Shown here: positions 52,026-59,825 of the stretch, piece after piece
How positions within the stretch are numbered: the first letter of the stretch is position 1
Layout: each line of letters starts with the position of its first letter
Assembly: GCF_014257025.1 (NCBI RefSeq)
Contig: NZ_JACMSF010000030.1
Location: 38,813-102,812 of the forward strand
Source: Streptomyces cupreus
GTDB lineage: Bacteria > Actinomycetota > Actinomycetes > Streptomycetales > Streptomycetaceae
Direction of reading: 5' to 3'
Length of the DNA: 64,000 nt
Translations under genes and position numbers: made by a program
Notes under the pieces: generated by a model
What the model saw: only the letters and a program-made list of their open reading frames with translations
Databases searched by the model: none
What the model was told of the DNA's origin: nothing

Positions 52026-53579
52026 ATGGCGCGTTTCGTACGGTGGGCGGCGGCTCTGACGGCCGCTGCCACGCTCCTGGTGACCGGCTGCAGCTCGGGG
52101 AGCGACGGGGCCAGTGACAGCAAGGGCGAGGAGACCGGCAGCGGGACACCGTCGGCCGGTTCCGCCGACTCCGCGGCGCCGCTGCCCGCCTCCCTGACCT
52201 CCCAGAAGCTCGAGTGGGGCGGCTGCGAGGCCACCGAGGACTCGGCGGCGCCGGGCGGTGACTGGCAGTGCGCGACGCTGAAGGTGCCGCTGGACTGGGC
52301 AGAGCCGGAGGGCGAGACGATCGGGATCGCCCTGATCCGCGCCAAGGCGACGGGGGACGACCGCATCGGCTCGCTGCTGTTCAACTTCGGCGGGCCCGGC
52401 GGCTCGGGCGTCTCGATGATGCCGTACTACAGCTCCACCGTGTCCAAGCTGCACAAGCGCTACGACCTGGTGAGCTTCGACCCGCGCGGGGTAGCCGCGA
52501 GCGAGGGTGTGCGCTGCCGCGGCGACAAAGAGATCCAGGCCGCCGAGGCGGTGGACGCCACTCCGGACACCGCGGCCGAGGAGACGGCGTATCTCAAGGA
52601 CGCCGCCGACTTCGGCAAGGGCTGTGCGAAGTCGGCCGGGAAGCTGATGGCCCATGTCTCGACCACGGACACCGCCCGCGACATGGACCTGATGCGCCAG
52701 GTCCTCGGCGACGACAAGATGCACTACTTCGGCATCTCCTACGGCACCGAACTGGGCGGTGTGTACGCCCACTTGTTCCCGAAGAACGTGGGTCGGCTGG
52801 TCCTCGACGCGGTGGTCGACCCGAGCGCCGACACCGTGGACCACGCCAAGAACCAGGCCCGGGGCTTCCAGCGGGCGCTGAACAACTACCTGAAGTCCAC
52901 CGGGCAGGACCCTGAGGAGGGTTCGCGGAAGATCGCGGACCTGCTGCAGCGGATCGACACGAATCCGCTGCCGACATCGTCGGAACGGAAGCTGACGCAG
53001 ACGCTCGCCCTCACCGGCATCGTGCTGCCGCTGTACAGCGAGTCCAGCTGGCCGACGCTCACCAGCGCGCTGGAGGCGGCGGAGCAGGGGGACGGCTCGG
53101 AGCTGCTGACGCTCGCCGACGGCTACAACGAGCGTGACGCGTCGGGGAGCTACGGCACGACGACCCACTCGCAACGGGTCATATCGTGCTTGGACGCCAA
53201 GCAGCGGCCGACCGCCGAGGAGACGAAGAGGCTGCTGCCCGAGTTCGAGAAGATCTCGCCGGTGTTCGGGACGTTCCTGGGCTGGGACACGGCCGGCTGG
53301 TGCCACGACTGGCCGGTGCCCGGCCTGCACGACACCCCGGAGGTCAGTGCGCCGGGTGCGGAGCCGGTCCTGGTGGTCGGCAACACCGGCGACCCGGCGA
53401 CGCCGTACGAGGGCGCTCAGAAGATGGCGGACGAGCTGGGCGAGGGCGTCGGTGTGGTGCTCACCTGGAAGGGCGAGGGCCACGGTGCCTACGGCAGCGG
53501 GAGCGACTGCGTCGACTCCACGGTGAACGACTACCTGCTCTCCGGCACGGTCCCGAAGGACGGCAAGGTCTGCTCATGA
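52026..53579 (+). CDS. Secreted lipoprotein alpha/beta-hydrolase, tripeptidyl aminopeptidase type (2)
   Basis: 517 residues. The signal peptide and lipobox are LLVTGC (Cys near 21), then a Ser/Gly/Asp-rich linker. The triad is Ser in YFGISYGTELGG, Asp in GNTGDPATPYEG and His in GEGHGAYGSGSDC. Long identical stretches with the upstream gene show a tandem duplication. The ATG at 52026 follows GAGGGGG. A TACTAT box at 51970 may be its own -10 element. It ends at a hairpin shared with moeZ. Confidence 0.9.
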   Translation: MARFVRWAAALTAAATLLVTGCSSGSDGASDSKGEETGSGTPSAGSADSAAPLPASLTSQKLEWGGCEATEDSAAPGGDWQCATLKVPLDWAEPEGETIGIALIRAKATGDDRIGSLLFNFGGPGGSGVSMMPYYSSTVSKLHKRYDLVSFDPRGVAASEGVRCRGDKEIQAAEAVDATPDTAAEETAYLKDAADFGKGCAKSAGKLMAHVSTTDTARDMDLMRQVLGDDKMHYFGISYGTELGGVYAHLFPKNVGRLVLDAVVDPSADTVDHAKNQARGFQRALNNYLKSTGQDPEEGSRKIADLLQRIDTNPLPTSSERKLTQTLALTGIVLPLYSESSWPTLTSALEAAEQGDGSELLTLADGYNERDASGSYGTTTHSQRVISCLDAKQRPTAEETKRLLPEFEKISPVFGTFLGWDTAGWCHDWPVPGLHDTPEVSAPGAEPVLVVGNTGDPATPYEGAQKMADELGEGVGVVLTWKGEGHGAYGSGSDCVDSTVNDYLLSGTVPKDGKVCS

Positions 53580-53582
53580 CGC

Positions 53583-53625
53583 CGTCGGGGGCCCCGGACA
53601 CCCTTGGCGCCCGGAGCCCCCGACG
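53583..53625. terminator. Hairpin between convergent hydrolase and moeZ genes
   Basis: The perfect arms cgtcgggggc and gcccccgacg enclose a second small stem. There is no T-run, so it is a Streptomyces-style terminator. Confidence 0.7.
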
Positions 53626-53641
53626 TGACGGAGAACCGAGG

Positions 53642-54820
53642 TCAGTAGACCGGCTTGCTCGGCTCGATCTGGTTGACCCAGCCGATCACGCCGCCGCCCA
53701 CGTGGACGGCGTCGGAGAAGCCCGCGGACTTCAGGACCGCGAGGACTTCCGCACTGCGGACACCGGTCTTGCAGTGCAGGACGATCTTCTTGTCCTGCGG
53801 GAGGCCCTCAAGGGCGGTGCCCATGAGGAACTCGTTCTTCGGGATCAGCTTGGCGCCCGGGATGGAGACGATCTCGTACTCGTTGATCTCACGTACGTCG
53901 ATGATCTCGATGTTCTCGCCGTCGTCGATCCACTCCTTGAGCTGCTTGGGAGTGATCGTCGAGCCGGCCGCCGCCTCCTGGGCCTCCTCGGAGACGACGC
54001 CGCAGAAGGCCTCGTAGTCGATGAGCTCGGTGACGGTCGGGTTCTCGCCGCAGACCGCGCAGTTCGGGTCCTTGCGGACCTTCACCTGGCGGTACTGCAT
54101 CTCCAGGGCGTCGTAGATCATCAGTCGGCCGACCAGCGGCTCGCCGGTGCCGGTGAGGACCTTGATGGCCTCGGTGACCTGGATGGAGCCGATGGACGCG
54201 CACAGCACGCCCAGGACACCGCCCTCGGCGCAGGAGGGAACCATGCCCGGCGGCGGGGGCTCCGGGTAGAGGCAGCGGTAGCACGGGCCGTGCTCGGACC
54301 AGAAGACCGAGGCCTGGCCGTCGAACCGGTAGATCGAACCCCACACGTACGGCTTGTTCAGCAGCACGCAGGCGTCGTTCACCAGGTAGCGGGTGGCGAA
54401 GTTGTCGGTGCCGTCGACGATCAGGTCGTACTGGCTGAAGATGTCCATCACGTTGTCGGCCTCAAGCCGCTCCTCGTGAAGGATCACGTTCACGTACGGG
54501 TTGATGCCGAGGACGGAGTCGCGCGCGGACTCGGCCTTGGAGCGGCCGATGTCCGCCTGGCTGTGGATGATCTGGCGCTGCAGGTTCGACTCGTCGACCT
54601 CGTCGAACTCCACGATGCCGAGGGTGCCGACGCCCGCGGCGGCCAGGTACATCAGCGCCGGCGAGCCCAGGCCGCCGGCGCCCACACAGAGCACCTTGGC
54701 GTTCTTCAGCCGCTTCTGCCCGTCCATCCCCACATCGGGGATGATCAGGTGGCGGGAGTACCTGCGGACCTCGTCTACGGTGAGCTCAGGAGCTGGCTCG
54801 ACCAGGGGTGGCAGCGACAC
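53642..54820 (-). CDS. moeZ: Adenylyltransferase/sulfurtransferase MoeZ
   Basis: 392 residues. The MoeB/ThiF adenylation domain (1-270) has GAGGLGSPALMYLAAAGVG near 48, RQIIHSQADIGRSK near 83 and two zinc cysteine pairs (CYRC; CAVC). The rhodanese domain (about 290-390) has the active Cys in LHCKTGVRS. MoeZ activates small sulfur-carrier proteins for molybdopterin, thiamine and cysteine synthesis and, in some actinomycetes, secondary metabolites. The GTG at 54820 is used. A SigR promoter upstream links it to thiol stress. Confidence 0.95.
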   Translation of the reverse strand: MSLPPLVEPAPELTVDEVRRYSRHLIIPDVGMDGQKRLKNAKVLCVGAGGLGSPALMYLAAAGVGTLGIVEFDEVDESNLQRQIIHSQADIGRSKAESARDSVLGINPYVNVILHEERLEADNVMDIFSQYDLIVDGTDNFATRYLVNDACVLLNKPYVWGSIYRFDGQASVFWSEHGPCYRCLYPEPPPPGMVPSCAEGGVLGVLCASIGSIQVTEAIKVLTGTGEPLVGRLMIYDALEMQYRQVKVRKDPNCAVCGENPTVTELIDYEAFCGVVSEEAQEAAAGSTITPKQLKEWIDDGENIEIIDVREINEYEIVSIPGAKLIPKNEFLMGTALEGLPQDKKIVLHCKTGVRSAEVLAVLKSAGFSDAVHVGGGVIGWVNQIEPSKPVY

Positions 54821-54864
54821 GGGGGCTCCGTTGGTCGGTTCATCACTACGGTTGTTCTCTCCGT

Positions 54865-54890
54865 AACAGTGCCACGGCCTTTTTCATTCC
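54865..54890 (-). promoter_or_regulatory. SigR-dependent promoter of moeZ
   Basis: On the minus strand GGAAT (54890-54886) and GTT (54867-54865) are exactly 18 bases apart, about 45 bases before the moeZ GTG. The -35 element overlaps the last codons of the spherulin-like gene. Confidence 0.85.
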
Positions 54891-55633
54891 GAGACACCTG
54901 TTCCGATCCGCGAGACGATTTCGTCCCAGTAGCCGGGCATGGTCTCCCAAGGGTCGGCGCTCCCATCGCGATCCGTGCGGTCGGTGAACCAGATCGTGGC
55001 GGCCCCCTGCCAGCGGGCGATGCGCAGTGCCTCCTCCAGGTGGCCCCCGGGCACGCCGTGGACGAAGTGGCAGAAACGGTCGGGGGGATAGTCCGCCGTC
55101 CACTCCGCCACCTGCGACCAGCGGTAGTCGCTCCAGGGCCCGGAGAAGGTGACCAGCTGGTCGGCGTGCTCGGCGTAGCCGGGGTAGGGGTGGGTGCCGT
55201 GGCCGAGGACGATGTGGGCGTCGTCACGCAGCGCGCGCAGCGTGGCGTTCGTGCGCCGGATCTCCGGGAGTGCCGTCCGCTTGGTGGGACAGCGGTCCAG
55301 CAGGAAGCCGTCGACCTGGTACCAGTCGAGATAGCGGTGGGCCTCGGAGATCACCTCCCCGAAGGAGCGGGCGCCGTAGGTGCTGTCGAGCCGACCGAGG
55401 ACCCGGACCCCGGCGTTGCGCAGCCGGCCGGCCGCGGCCAGACAGTGCGGGTCGGGGCGGCTGCCGGGACCGTCGGCGACGTCGAGTGCGGCCCAGTGGA
55501 CGGGCGTGCCGGGCCGGGTGAGCTCGGCCCACTCGGCCGGGGCGACGAGGGGGTGGGCGAAACCGGGGACACCGAGCCCGGTGCGCAGGTTGGTGCTCGC
55601 GGTGCCGGGTTTGGTGCTGGTCAGATGCGGCAT
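54884..55633 (-). CDS. Spherulation-specific family 4 (Sph3/GH135-like) protein
   Basis: 249 residues. It fits the spherulin-4 family: VPGFAHPLVAPAEWAEL near 22, a strand ending DWYQVDGFLLDRCPTK near 112 and YPGYAEHADQLVTFSGPW near 152. The fungal relative Sph3 is a glycoside hydrolase for galactosaminogalactan. Its Asp-Glu catalytic pair after the DGxxx motif is Asp-Arg here, so activity may differ. No signal peptide is seen. The ATG at 55633 overlaps the epimerase stop by 13 bases. It is the last gene of the polysaccharide operon. Confidence 0.78.
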   Translation of the reverse strand: MPHLTSTKPGTASTNLRTGLGVPGFAHPLVAPAEWAELTRPGTPVHWAALDVADGPGSRPDPHCLAAAGRLRNAGVRVLGRLDSTYGARSFGEVISEAHRYLDWYQVDGFLLDRCPTKRTALPEIRRTNATLRALRDDAHIVLGHGTHPYPGYAEHADQLVTFSGPWSDYRWSQVAEWTADYPPDRFCHFVHGVPGGHLEEALRIARWQGAATIWFTDRTDRDGSADPWETMPGYWDEIVSRIGTGVSE

Positions 55634-56580
55634 GCCGCCTCCATCCAGATGTCGGCGAGGGACTCTTCGAGGTTGATCCGGGGCCGCCAGCCGAGCCGGT
55701 CGCGTGCGGTGCGCACATCGGCCTGCTGCCAGCTGCCGCAGCCGTCCGGGTACGGGTACACGACCGGGGCCGCGTGGTCCGAGTCGGAGCGGGGGTGCCC
55801 GATGGATGCCCGCAGCGGTACCGGAGGGCCGTCGAGTTCGTGGAGCGCGCCGCCGTATCCGGCCACGCGGGCGAGGATCGCGGCGGCGTCGCGCAGGCGG
55901 ACCGCGCGGCCCGAGCCGATGTTGATGACGCCCTGCGCGGCGGAGAGGGAGGCCGCGTGCACGGCGCGGGCGACATCGCGTACGTCGACGAAGTCGCGCT
56001 GGGCGCCGAGTCCGCCGAGCTTCAGCTCGCCGTCGCCGGACTGCATCGCGCGGCGCATGGCCTCGGCGAGACGGCCGAGTGGCGATCCGGCGGGGGTGCC
56101 GGGACCCGCCGGTGAGAAGACGCGCAGCACCACGGCGTCCAGGCCGGAGCCGAGGACGAGTTCGGTGGCGGCGAGTTTGCTCACACCGTACGGGCCTCCG
56201 GGGCGTGGGACGGCGTCCTCGGCCGTGGAGGAGCCGGGCTGGCTGGGGCCATACTCGGCGCCACAGCCGATCTGCACCAGACGCGCGCCGCAGCCGCTGC
56301 GGCGCAGCGCCTCGCAGACGGTGGCGACGGCGACGGTGTTGTGGCGGGTGAGTTCGCGGGCGCCGCCCCGGGTGGCGCCCGCGCAATTGACGACGACGCC
56401 CGGGTGGACCGCGTGGAGGAAGCGGGTGAGGGCGCCGGGGCTGCCGGACGCGAGGTCGAAGCGGACGTCGGCGTCGTCGCCGCGGCCGAGCGCGGTGAGC
56501 TGGACGGCCGGGTCGGCGAGCAGACGGTCGGCGACGAAGCGGCCGAGGTAGCCGTTGGCTCCGATCAGCAGGACTCTCAT
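55621..56580 (-). CDS. NAD-dependent nucleotide-sugar epimerase/dehydratase
   Basis: 319 residues, extended SDR. The nucleotide motif is LLIGANGYLGRFVADRLL at 5-22. The catalytic YGVSK is present at about 147, with a Ser/Thr-like active site upstream (VQIGCGAEYG). RDFVDVRDVARAVHAAS and INIGSGRAVRLRDAA match UDP-sugar epimerases. The ATG at 56580 follows GGGAGCC. It lies in the operon with the DUF3492 glycosyltransferase, so it probably supplies an epimerised sugar donor. Confidence 0.88.
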   Translation of the reverse strand: MRVLLIGANGYLGRFVADRLLADPAVQLTALGRGDDADVRFDLASGSPGALTRFLHAVHPGVVVNCAGATRGGARELTRHNTVAVATVCEALRRSGCGARLVQIGCGAEYGPSQPGSSTAEDAVPRPGGPYGVSKLAATELVLGSGLDAVVLRVFSPAGPGTPAGSPLGRLAEAMRRAMQSGDGELKLGGLGAQRDFVDVRDVARAVHAASLSAAQGVINIGSGRAVRLRDAAAILARVAGYGGALHELDGPPVPLRASIGHPRSDSDHAAPVVYPYPDGCGSWQQADVRTARDRLGWRPRINLEESLADIWMEAACRI

Positions 56581-56709
56581 CGCGTGGCTCCCGGGGCCGA
56601 AGGCTCGGGTCGGGAGGTGATCATGTGCGGTTCTCCTTCGAAGGGATGGACCGGTGCCTCGGGCGGCCTGCGCGCGTTGGGGGGCACGCGCTCGCTCGCA
56701 CACGTCGCG

Positions 56710-57942
56710 TCAGCACGGTGCGTCCGGCGTGGCGTGGGCCGAGGCCCGGGTCAGGGTGCGGGAGGAGTGGATGAGCAGGGTCAGAGCGCCCGTGCCACAG
56801 ACGAGCGTGGGAACGGCGCCCGGTCCCCAGGCGGTGACGAGGGCCTCCACGGGAGTGGCCAGGAAGCCGCAGCCGGGGAGGCGGGCGGCGAACACCGAGG
56901 CGAGGGCCACTGCCTCGGCGGTCGCGGCGGCGCCGAGGACCGCCGCGGGGGCATGGGTGAAGCCGTGAGCGCCGAGGAGCCGGGCGAGCAGCAGGAGGGC
57001 GCCCAGGGTGAGGACCTGGGGGTGGGCCGCGGTCTCGTCCAGGGCTGCGCCGGACAGTGCCGTGAGGGCGGCGAGGGAGGCCAGGAACAGGGCGAACGTG
57101 CCGAGCAGCAGGGGCTGTACGGAGGTGGCGTACTCCTCAAGGCCCCGGCTGGCCGCGAGTCTGCGGCGGGCGCGGGCGGTGAAGAGGTGGGCGCACCAGG
57201 CCGCGGGGGCGCAGGACAGGGCGAGGGCGAGGACACCGGCGGCGGCCAGGGGCCAGGCGCCGTCCGGGGAGCCCGTGGGGAGGGCGTCGGGGCCGTCGGC
57301 GAGGGCCGCCCTCAGCAGTCCGTCGCCGAGGGCCGCGTAGGCGATCAGCCCGCAGGTCCAAGCCGCCGTGGGGCGCTGGGCGCGGTCCGCGACGCGCAGT
57401 GGGCCACGGGAGAGGGCGACGCGCAGCACTACGGCCACGGCGAGGACACCCACCACGGCAATGATCAGGCGTGCCTGCCCCTCGGCGTGCCGCAGGGCGG
57501 TCACCGCTGCCGCGCACAACGTCCCGGGGAGCAGCGCGAGGACGGCCCAGTCGGCCCGTACCCGGGGGGCGCTCGGGGGCGTGGTGCGCGCCGGCGCGTC
57601 TCCGTCGCGGGGCACGCGCGCGTACATCTCCTCGGCGAGAGAGAAGACGTCCCGGTGGCGGAAGCGGGCCGCGGTGCGGTCGGTGACGCCGTGCGCCTCC
57701 AGGCCCGCGGCGATCTCCAGAGGGTCCACGGCTCGTTCGCACAGCTCGCGGTGACGGTGCATCAGCGTCTTGACGGGGTCGACGGCGGGCCGGCGCGCGC
57801 GGCGCTCCGTCGCGGGCGCGGAGCCGGGCTCGCCCGGGTCCGGTCCGTCCGTCTCCGTCACCAGCGACTCGTTCGACCGTGCGTCCCGGGCCCCTGGGCT
57901 GGTCGAGGTCCCGGGGCGGTCCAGTCCGCCGAGCCCGCTCAT
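56710..57942 (-). CDS. Multi-pass membrane protein of the polysaccharide operon
   Basis: 410 residues. The N-terminal 125 residues are cytoplasmic with a conserved-looking helical segment (LMHRHRELCERAVDPLEIAA; FRHRDVFSLAEEMYARVP). About eight membrane helices follow (135-400). It has no match I recognise to PelG, PelD or PelE, but its place between a glycosyltransferase and an epimerase suggests polymer export or synthase anchoring. The ATG at 57942 overlaps the glycosyltransferase stop as ATGA. Confidence 0.75.
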   Translation of the reverse strand: MSGLGGLDRPGTSTSPGARDARSNESLVTETDGPDPGEPGSAPATERRARRPAVDPVKTLMHRHRELCERAVDPLEIAAGLEAHGVTDRTAARFRHRDVFSLAEEMYARVPRDGDAPARTTPPSAPRVRADWAVLALLPGTLCAAAVTALRHAEGQARLIIAVVGVLAVAVVLRVALSRGPLRVADRAQRPTAAWTCGLIAYAALGDGLLRAALADGPDALPTGSPDGAWPLAAAGVLALALSCAPAAWCAHLFTARARRRLAASRGLEEYATSVQPLLLGTFALFLASLAALTALSGAALDETAAHPQVLTLGALLLLARLLGAHGFTHAPAAVLGAAATAEAVALASVFAARLPGCGFLATPVEALVTAWGPGAVPTLVCGTGALTLLIHSSRTLTRASAHATPDAPC

Positions 57943-59645
57943 CGCGCCCCCTCCGCGGCCACGCGCGGAGTGGCCCGTACGGGAGGGCCCGCCGCCCAGC
58001 CGGGCCCGCCCCGGGCCACCAGACGCGTGGCGGGGCCGGTCCAGCGGCCGGGGACATGGGCCTCGGCGGGGACGGCGAAGGGCAGGGGTTCGCCGGTCTC
58101 GTCGAGGAGGACGCGACGGACCGGGCAGCGCGCGACGATCTCCAGGTAAATGCCGTGAAATGCGGCGATGTTCTGCTCGACGGTGAACAGTTCGAGGGCA
58201 CGCGCGCGTGCGGCGGCGCCCAGGCGCTCGCGGCGCTCGGGGTCGCGCAGCAGCGCCACGCACGCCTCGGCGAGCGCCCTCGGGTTGCGCGGCGGAACGA
58301 CGAGTCCGGTGCCGCCGATGACCTCCACCACCGCGCCCACGTCCGTGGACACCGTCGCGCGGCCGCAGAACATGGCCTCGACCAGGCTGATCGGGAACCC
58401 TTCGACGACACTGGACAGCACGGCCACGGCGCCCGCGGCGTACGCGTCGGCGAGCGACGGCAGTTCGGGGCCGCCGATCTCCTCGAAGGACACGGGGTTG
58501 TCGCCGACGGCGTGCAGTCCGTCCGCCTCGTCGGGGAAGAGCTGTGCGGCCAGCGCCTTGCAGTGGCCGAGATAGGCCGCGCCCTCGGAGCCGGCCGGGG
58601 CGCCGACGATCCGCAGCCGCGTCTTCGGTTCCTCCTTGCGGATCTCGGCGAAGGCGTGGAGCAGCGACACCAGGTCCTTCGCGGGCTCCACGCGGCCGAC
58701 CCACACCAGGGTGCCCGGGTCGGCGCGCTCCGGGGCCTCGCCGACCTCCGCGAATCGGGAGGCGTCCATGCCGGGGTAGACGGTGCGCAGTTTGGCGCGG
58801 TCGGCGCCGCAGTGCTCCTGCCAGCGGCGGGCGTGCGCGTTGCCGGGTGTGACGATCTCGGCCCGGCCGTAGATCTCGGCGGCGAGCCGGCCGTGGAAGG
58901 CGGCGAGCAGCGCCCGTACGGGGGGCGGGGCGTCGGTGGTGGCGAGGTAGTGCGAACGCAGCCGCACGCTGTACTCGGTCACCAGCAGCGGTACGCCCGA
59001 GAAGTGCCGGGCGAGCAGTCCTGGCAGGGCCGCAGGGCCGCCGGAGGCGGCGTGGCACAGGTCGACCGAGCCGAGCCCTACGTCCTCGTACCAGTCGAGC
59101 GAGAGGGGGCGCAGGACGCGCTCCAGGTGCGCGGCGACGGTGAGCAGATCGGGGACGCGCGCCTCGCGCGCCGTGCGGAGGGCACCCGGCGCGCGACAGG
59201 CGCGCTCCAGAGCGCGTACGGCGGTCTCGGACCGGAGTGCGCCCGACAGGCCGCCCTCATCGCGGGCGAGTTCGGCGAGCCCGTACAGCGCGTTGCCGAA
59301 ACGGTCCGCCACATCATCCGACGGCCCCTCGGAAACACCGTCCTGGGCATCGGGTCCGGCGCACAGCGCCGACGCCAGCGCGCCGTAGCGCTCCGAGAAG
59401 CGCCGACGCGCACTCCGCCCGAGCACCACACCGTCGTCCTCCGCGCTCCACAGCGGCGCCGTCCGCACCCGTCTGACCTGCGGTGGCAGCGAGACCCACC
59501 CCTCGTACTCCTGGCGCTCGCTGCGACTGAGCGCGTAGACGTCGAACTCGTGCTGCCCGAGCCCGCGCACGAGCCGGTCGCACCAGAGCCTGGCGTCACC
59601 GCTCACATACGGATAGCCACCCTCCGTAAGCAGTCCGATGCGCAC
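57939..59645 (-). CDS. Glycosyltransferase family 4 with N-terminal DUF3492 (PelF-like)
   Basis: 568 residues. The DUF3492 N-terminal domain begins MRIGLLTEGGYPYVSGD (residues 1-270), as in PelF. The GT4 domain (about 280-500) has TLVWVGRVEPAKDLVSLLHA and the donor-site E-x7-E in VVEGFPISLVEAMFCGR. PelF is the cytoplasmic polymerase of the Pel polysaccharide (UDP-GalNAc-dependent). The last 65 residues are Pro/Ala-rich. The GTG at 59645 follows GGGGGTG. It heads a coupled operon with a membrane protein, an epimerase and a spherulin-like protein. Confidence 0.88.
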   Translation of the reverse strand: MRIGLLTEGGYPYVSGDARLWCDRLVRGLGQHEFDVYALSRSERQEYEGWVSLPPQVRRVRTAPLWSAEDDGVVLGRSARRRFSERYGALASALCAGPDAQDGVSEGPSDDVADRFGNALYGLAELARDEGGLSGALRSETAVRALERACRAPGALRTAREARVPDLLTVAAHLERVLRPLSLDWYEDVGLGSVDLCHAASGGPAALPGLLARHFSGVPLLVTEYSVRLRSHYLATTDAPPPVRALLAAFHGRLAAEIYGRAEIVTPGNAHARRWQEHCGADRAKLRTVYPGMDASRFAEVGEAPERADPGTLVWVGRVEPAKDLVSLLHAFAEIRKEEPKTRLRIVGAPAGSEGAAYLGHCKALAAQLFPDEADGLHAVGDNPVSFEEIGGPELPSLADAYAAGAVAVLSSVVEGFPISLVEAMFCGRATVSTDVGAVVEVIGGTGLVVPPRNPRALAEACVALLRDPERRERLGAAARARALELFTVEQNIAAFHGIYLEIVARCPVRRVLLDETGEPLPFAVPAEAHVPGRWTGPATRLVARGGPGWAAGPPVRATPRVAAEGAR

Positions 59646-59725
59646 GAGCGCACCCCCGATCTCCCGTAAGGGGAGCCGCCGTTGACCCGACGACTCGCAG
59701 CGGGACGAACGTATGCGGACAAGGG

Positions 59726-59759
59726 GGTGGCGCGACGGACGGTTGTCCATCGCGCCACC
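59726..59759. terminator. Hairpin between the DUF3152 gene and the polysaccharide operon
   Basis: The perfect 10-base arms ggtggcgcga and tcgcgccacc with a 14-base loop lie 66 bases past the DUF3152 stop. No clear T-run follows on the minus strand. Confidence 0.6.
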
Positions 59760-59825
59760 AAAAGGGGTGAACGGTCGTAACTTTCCCGTGCGGGTCGCGT
59801 TCGGTCGCGCTAAGAAATCAAGTGA

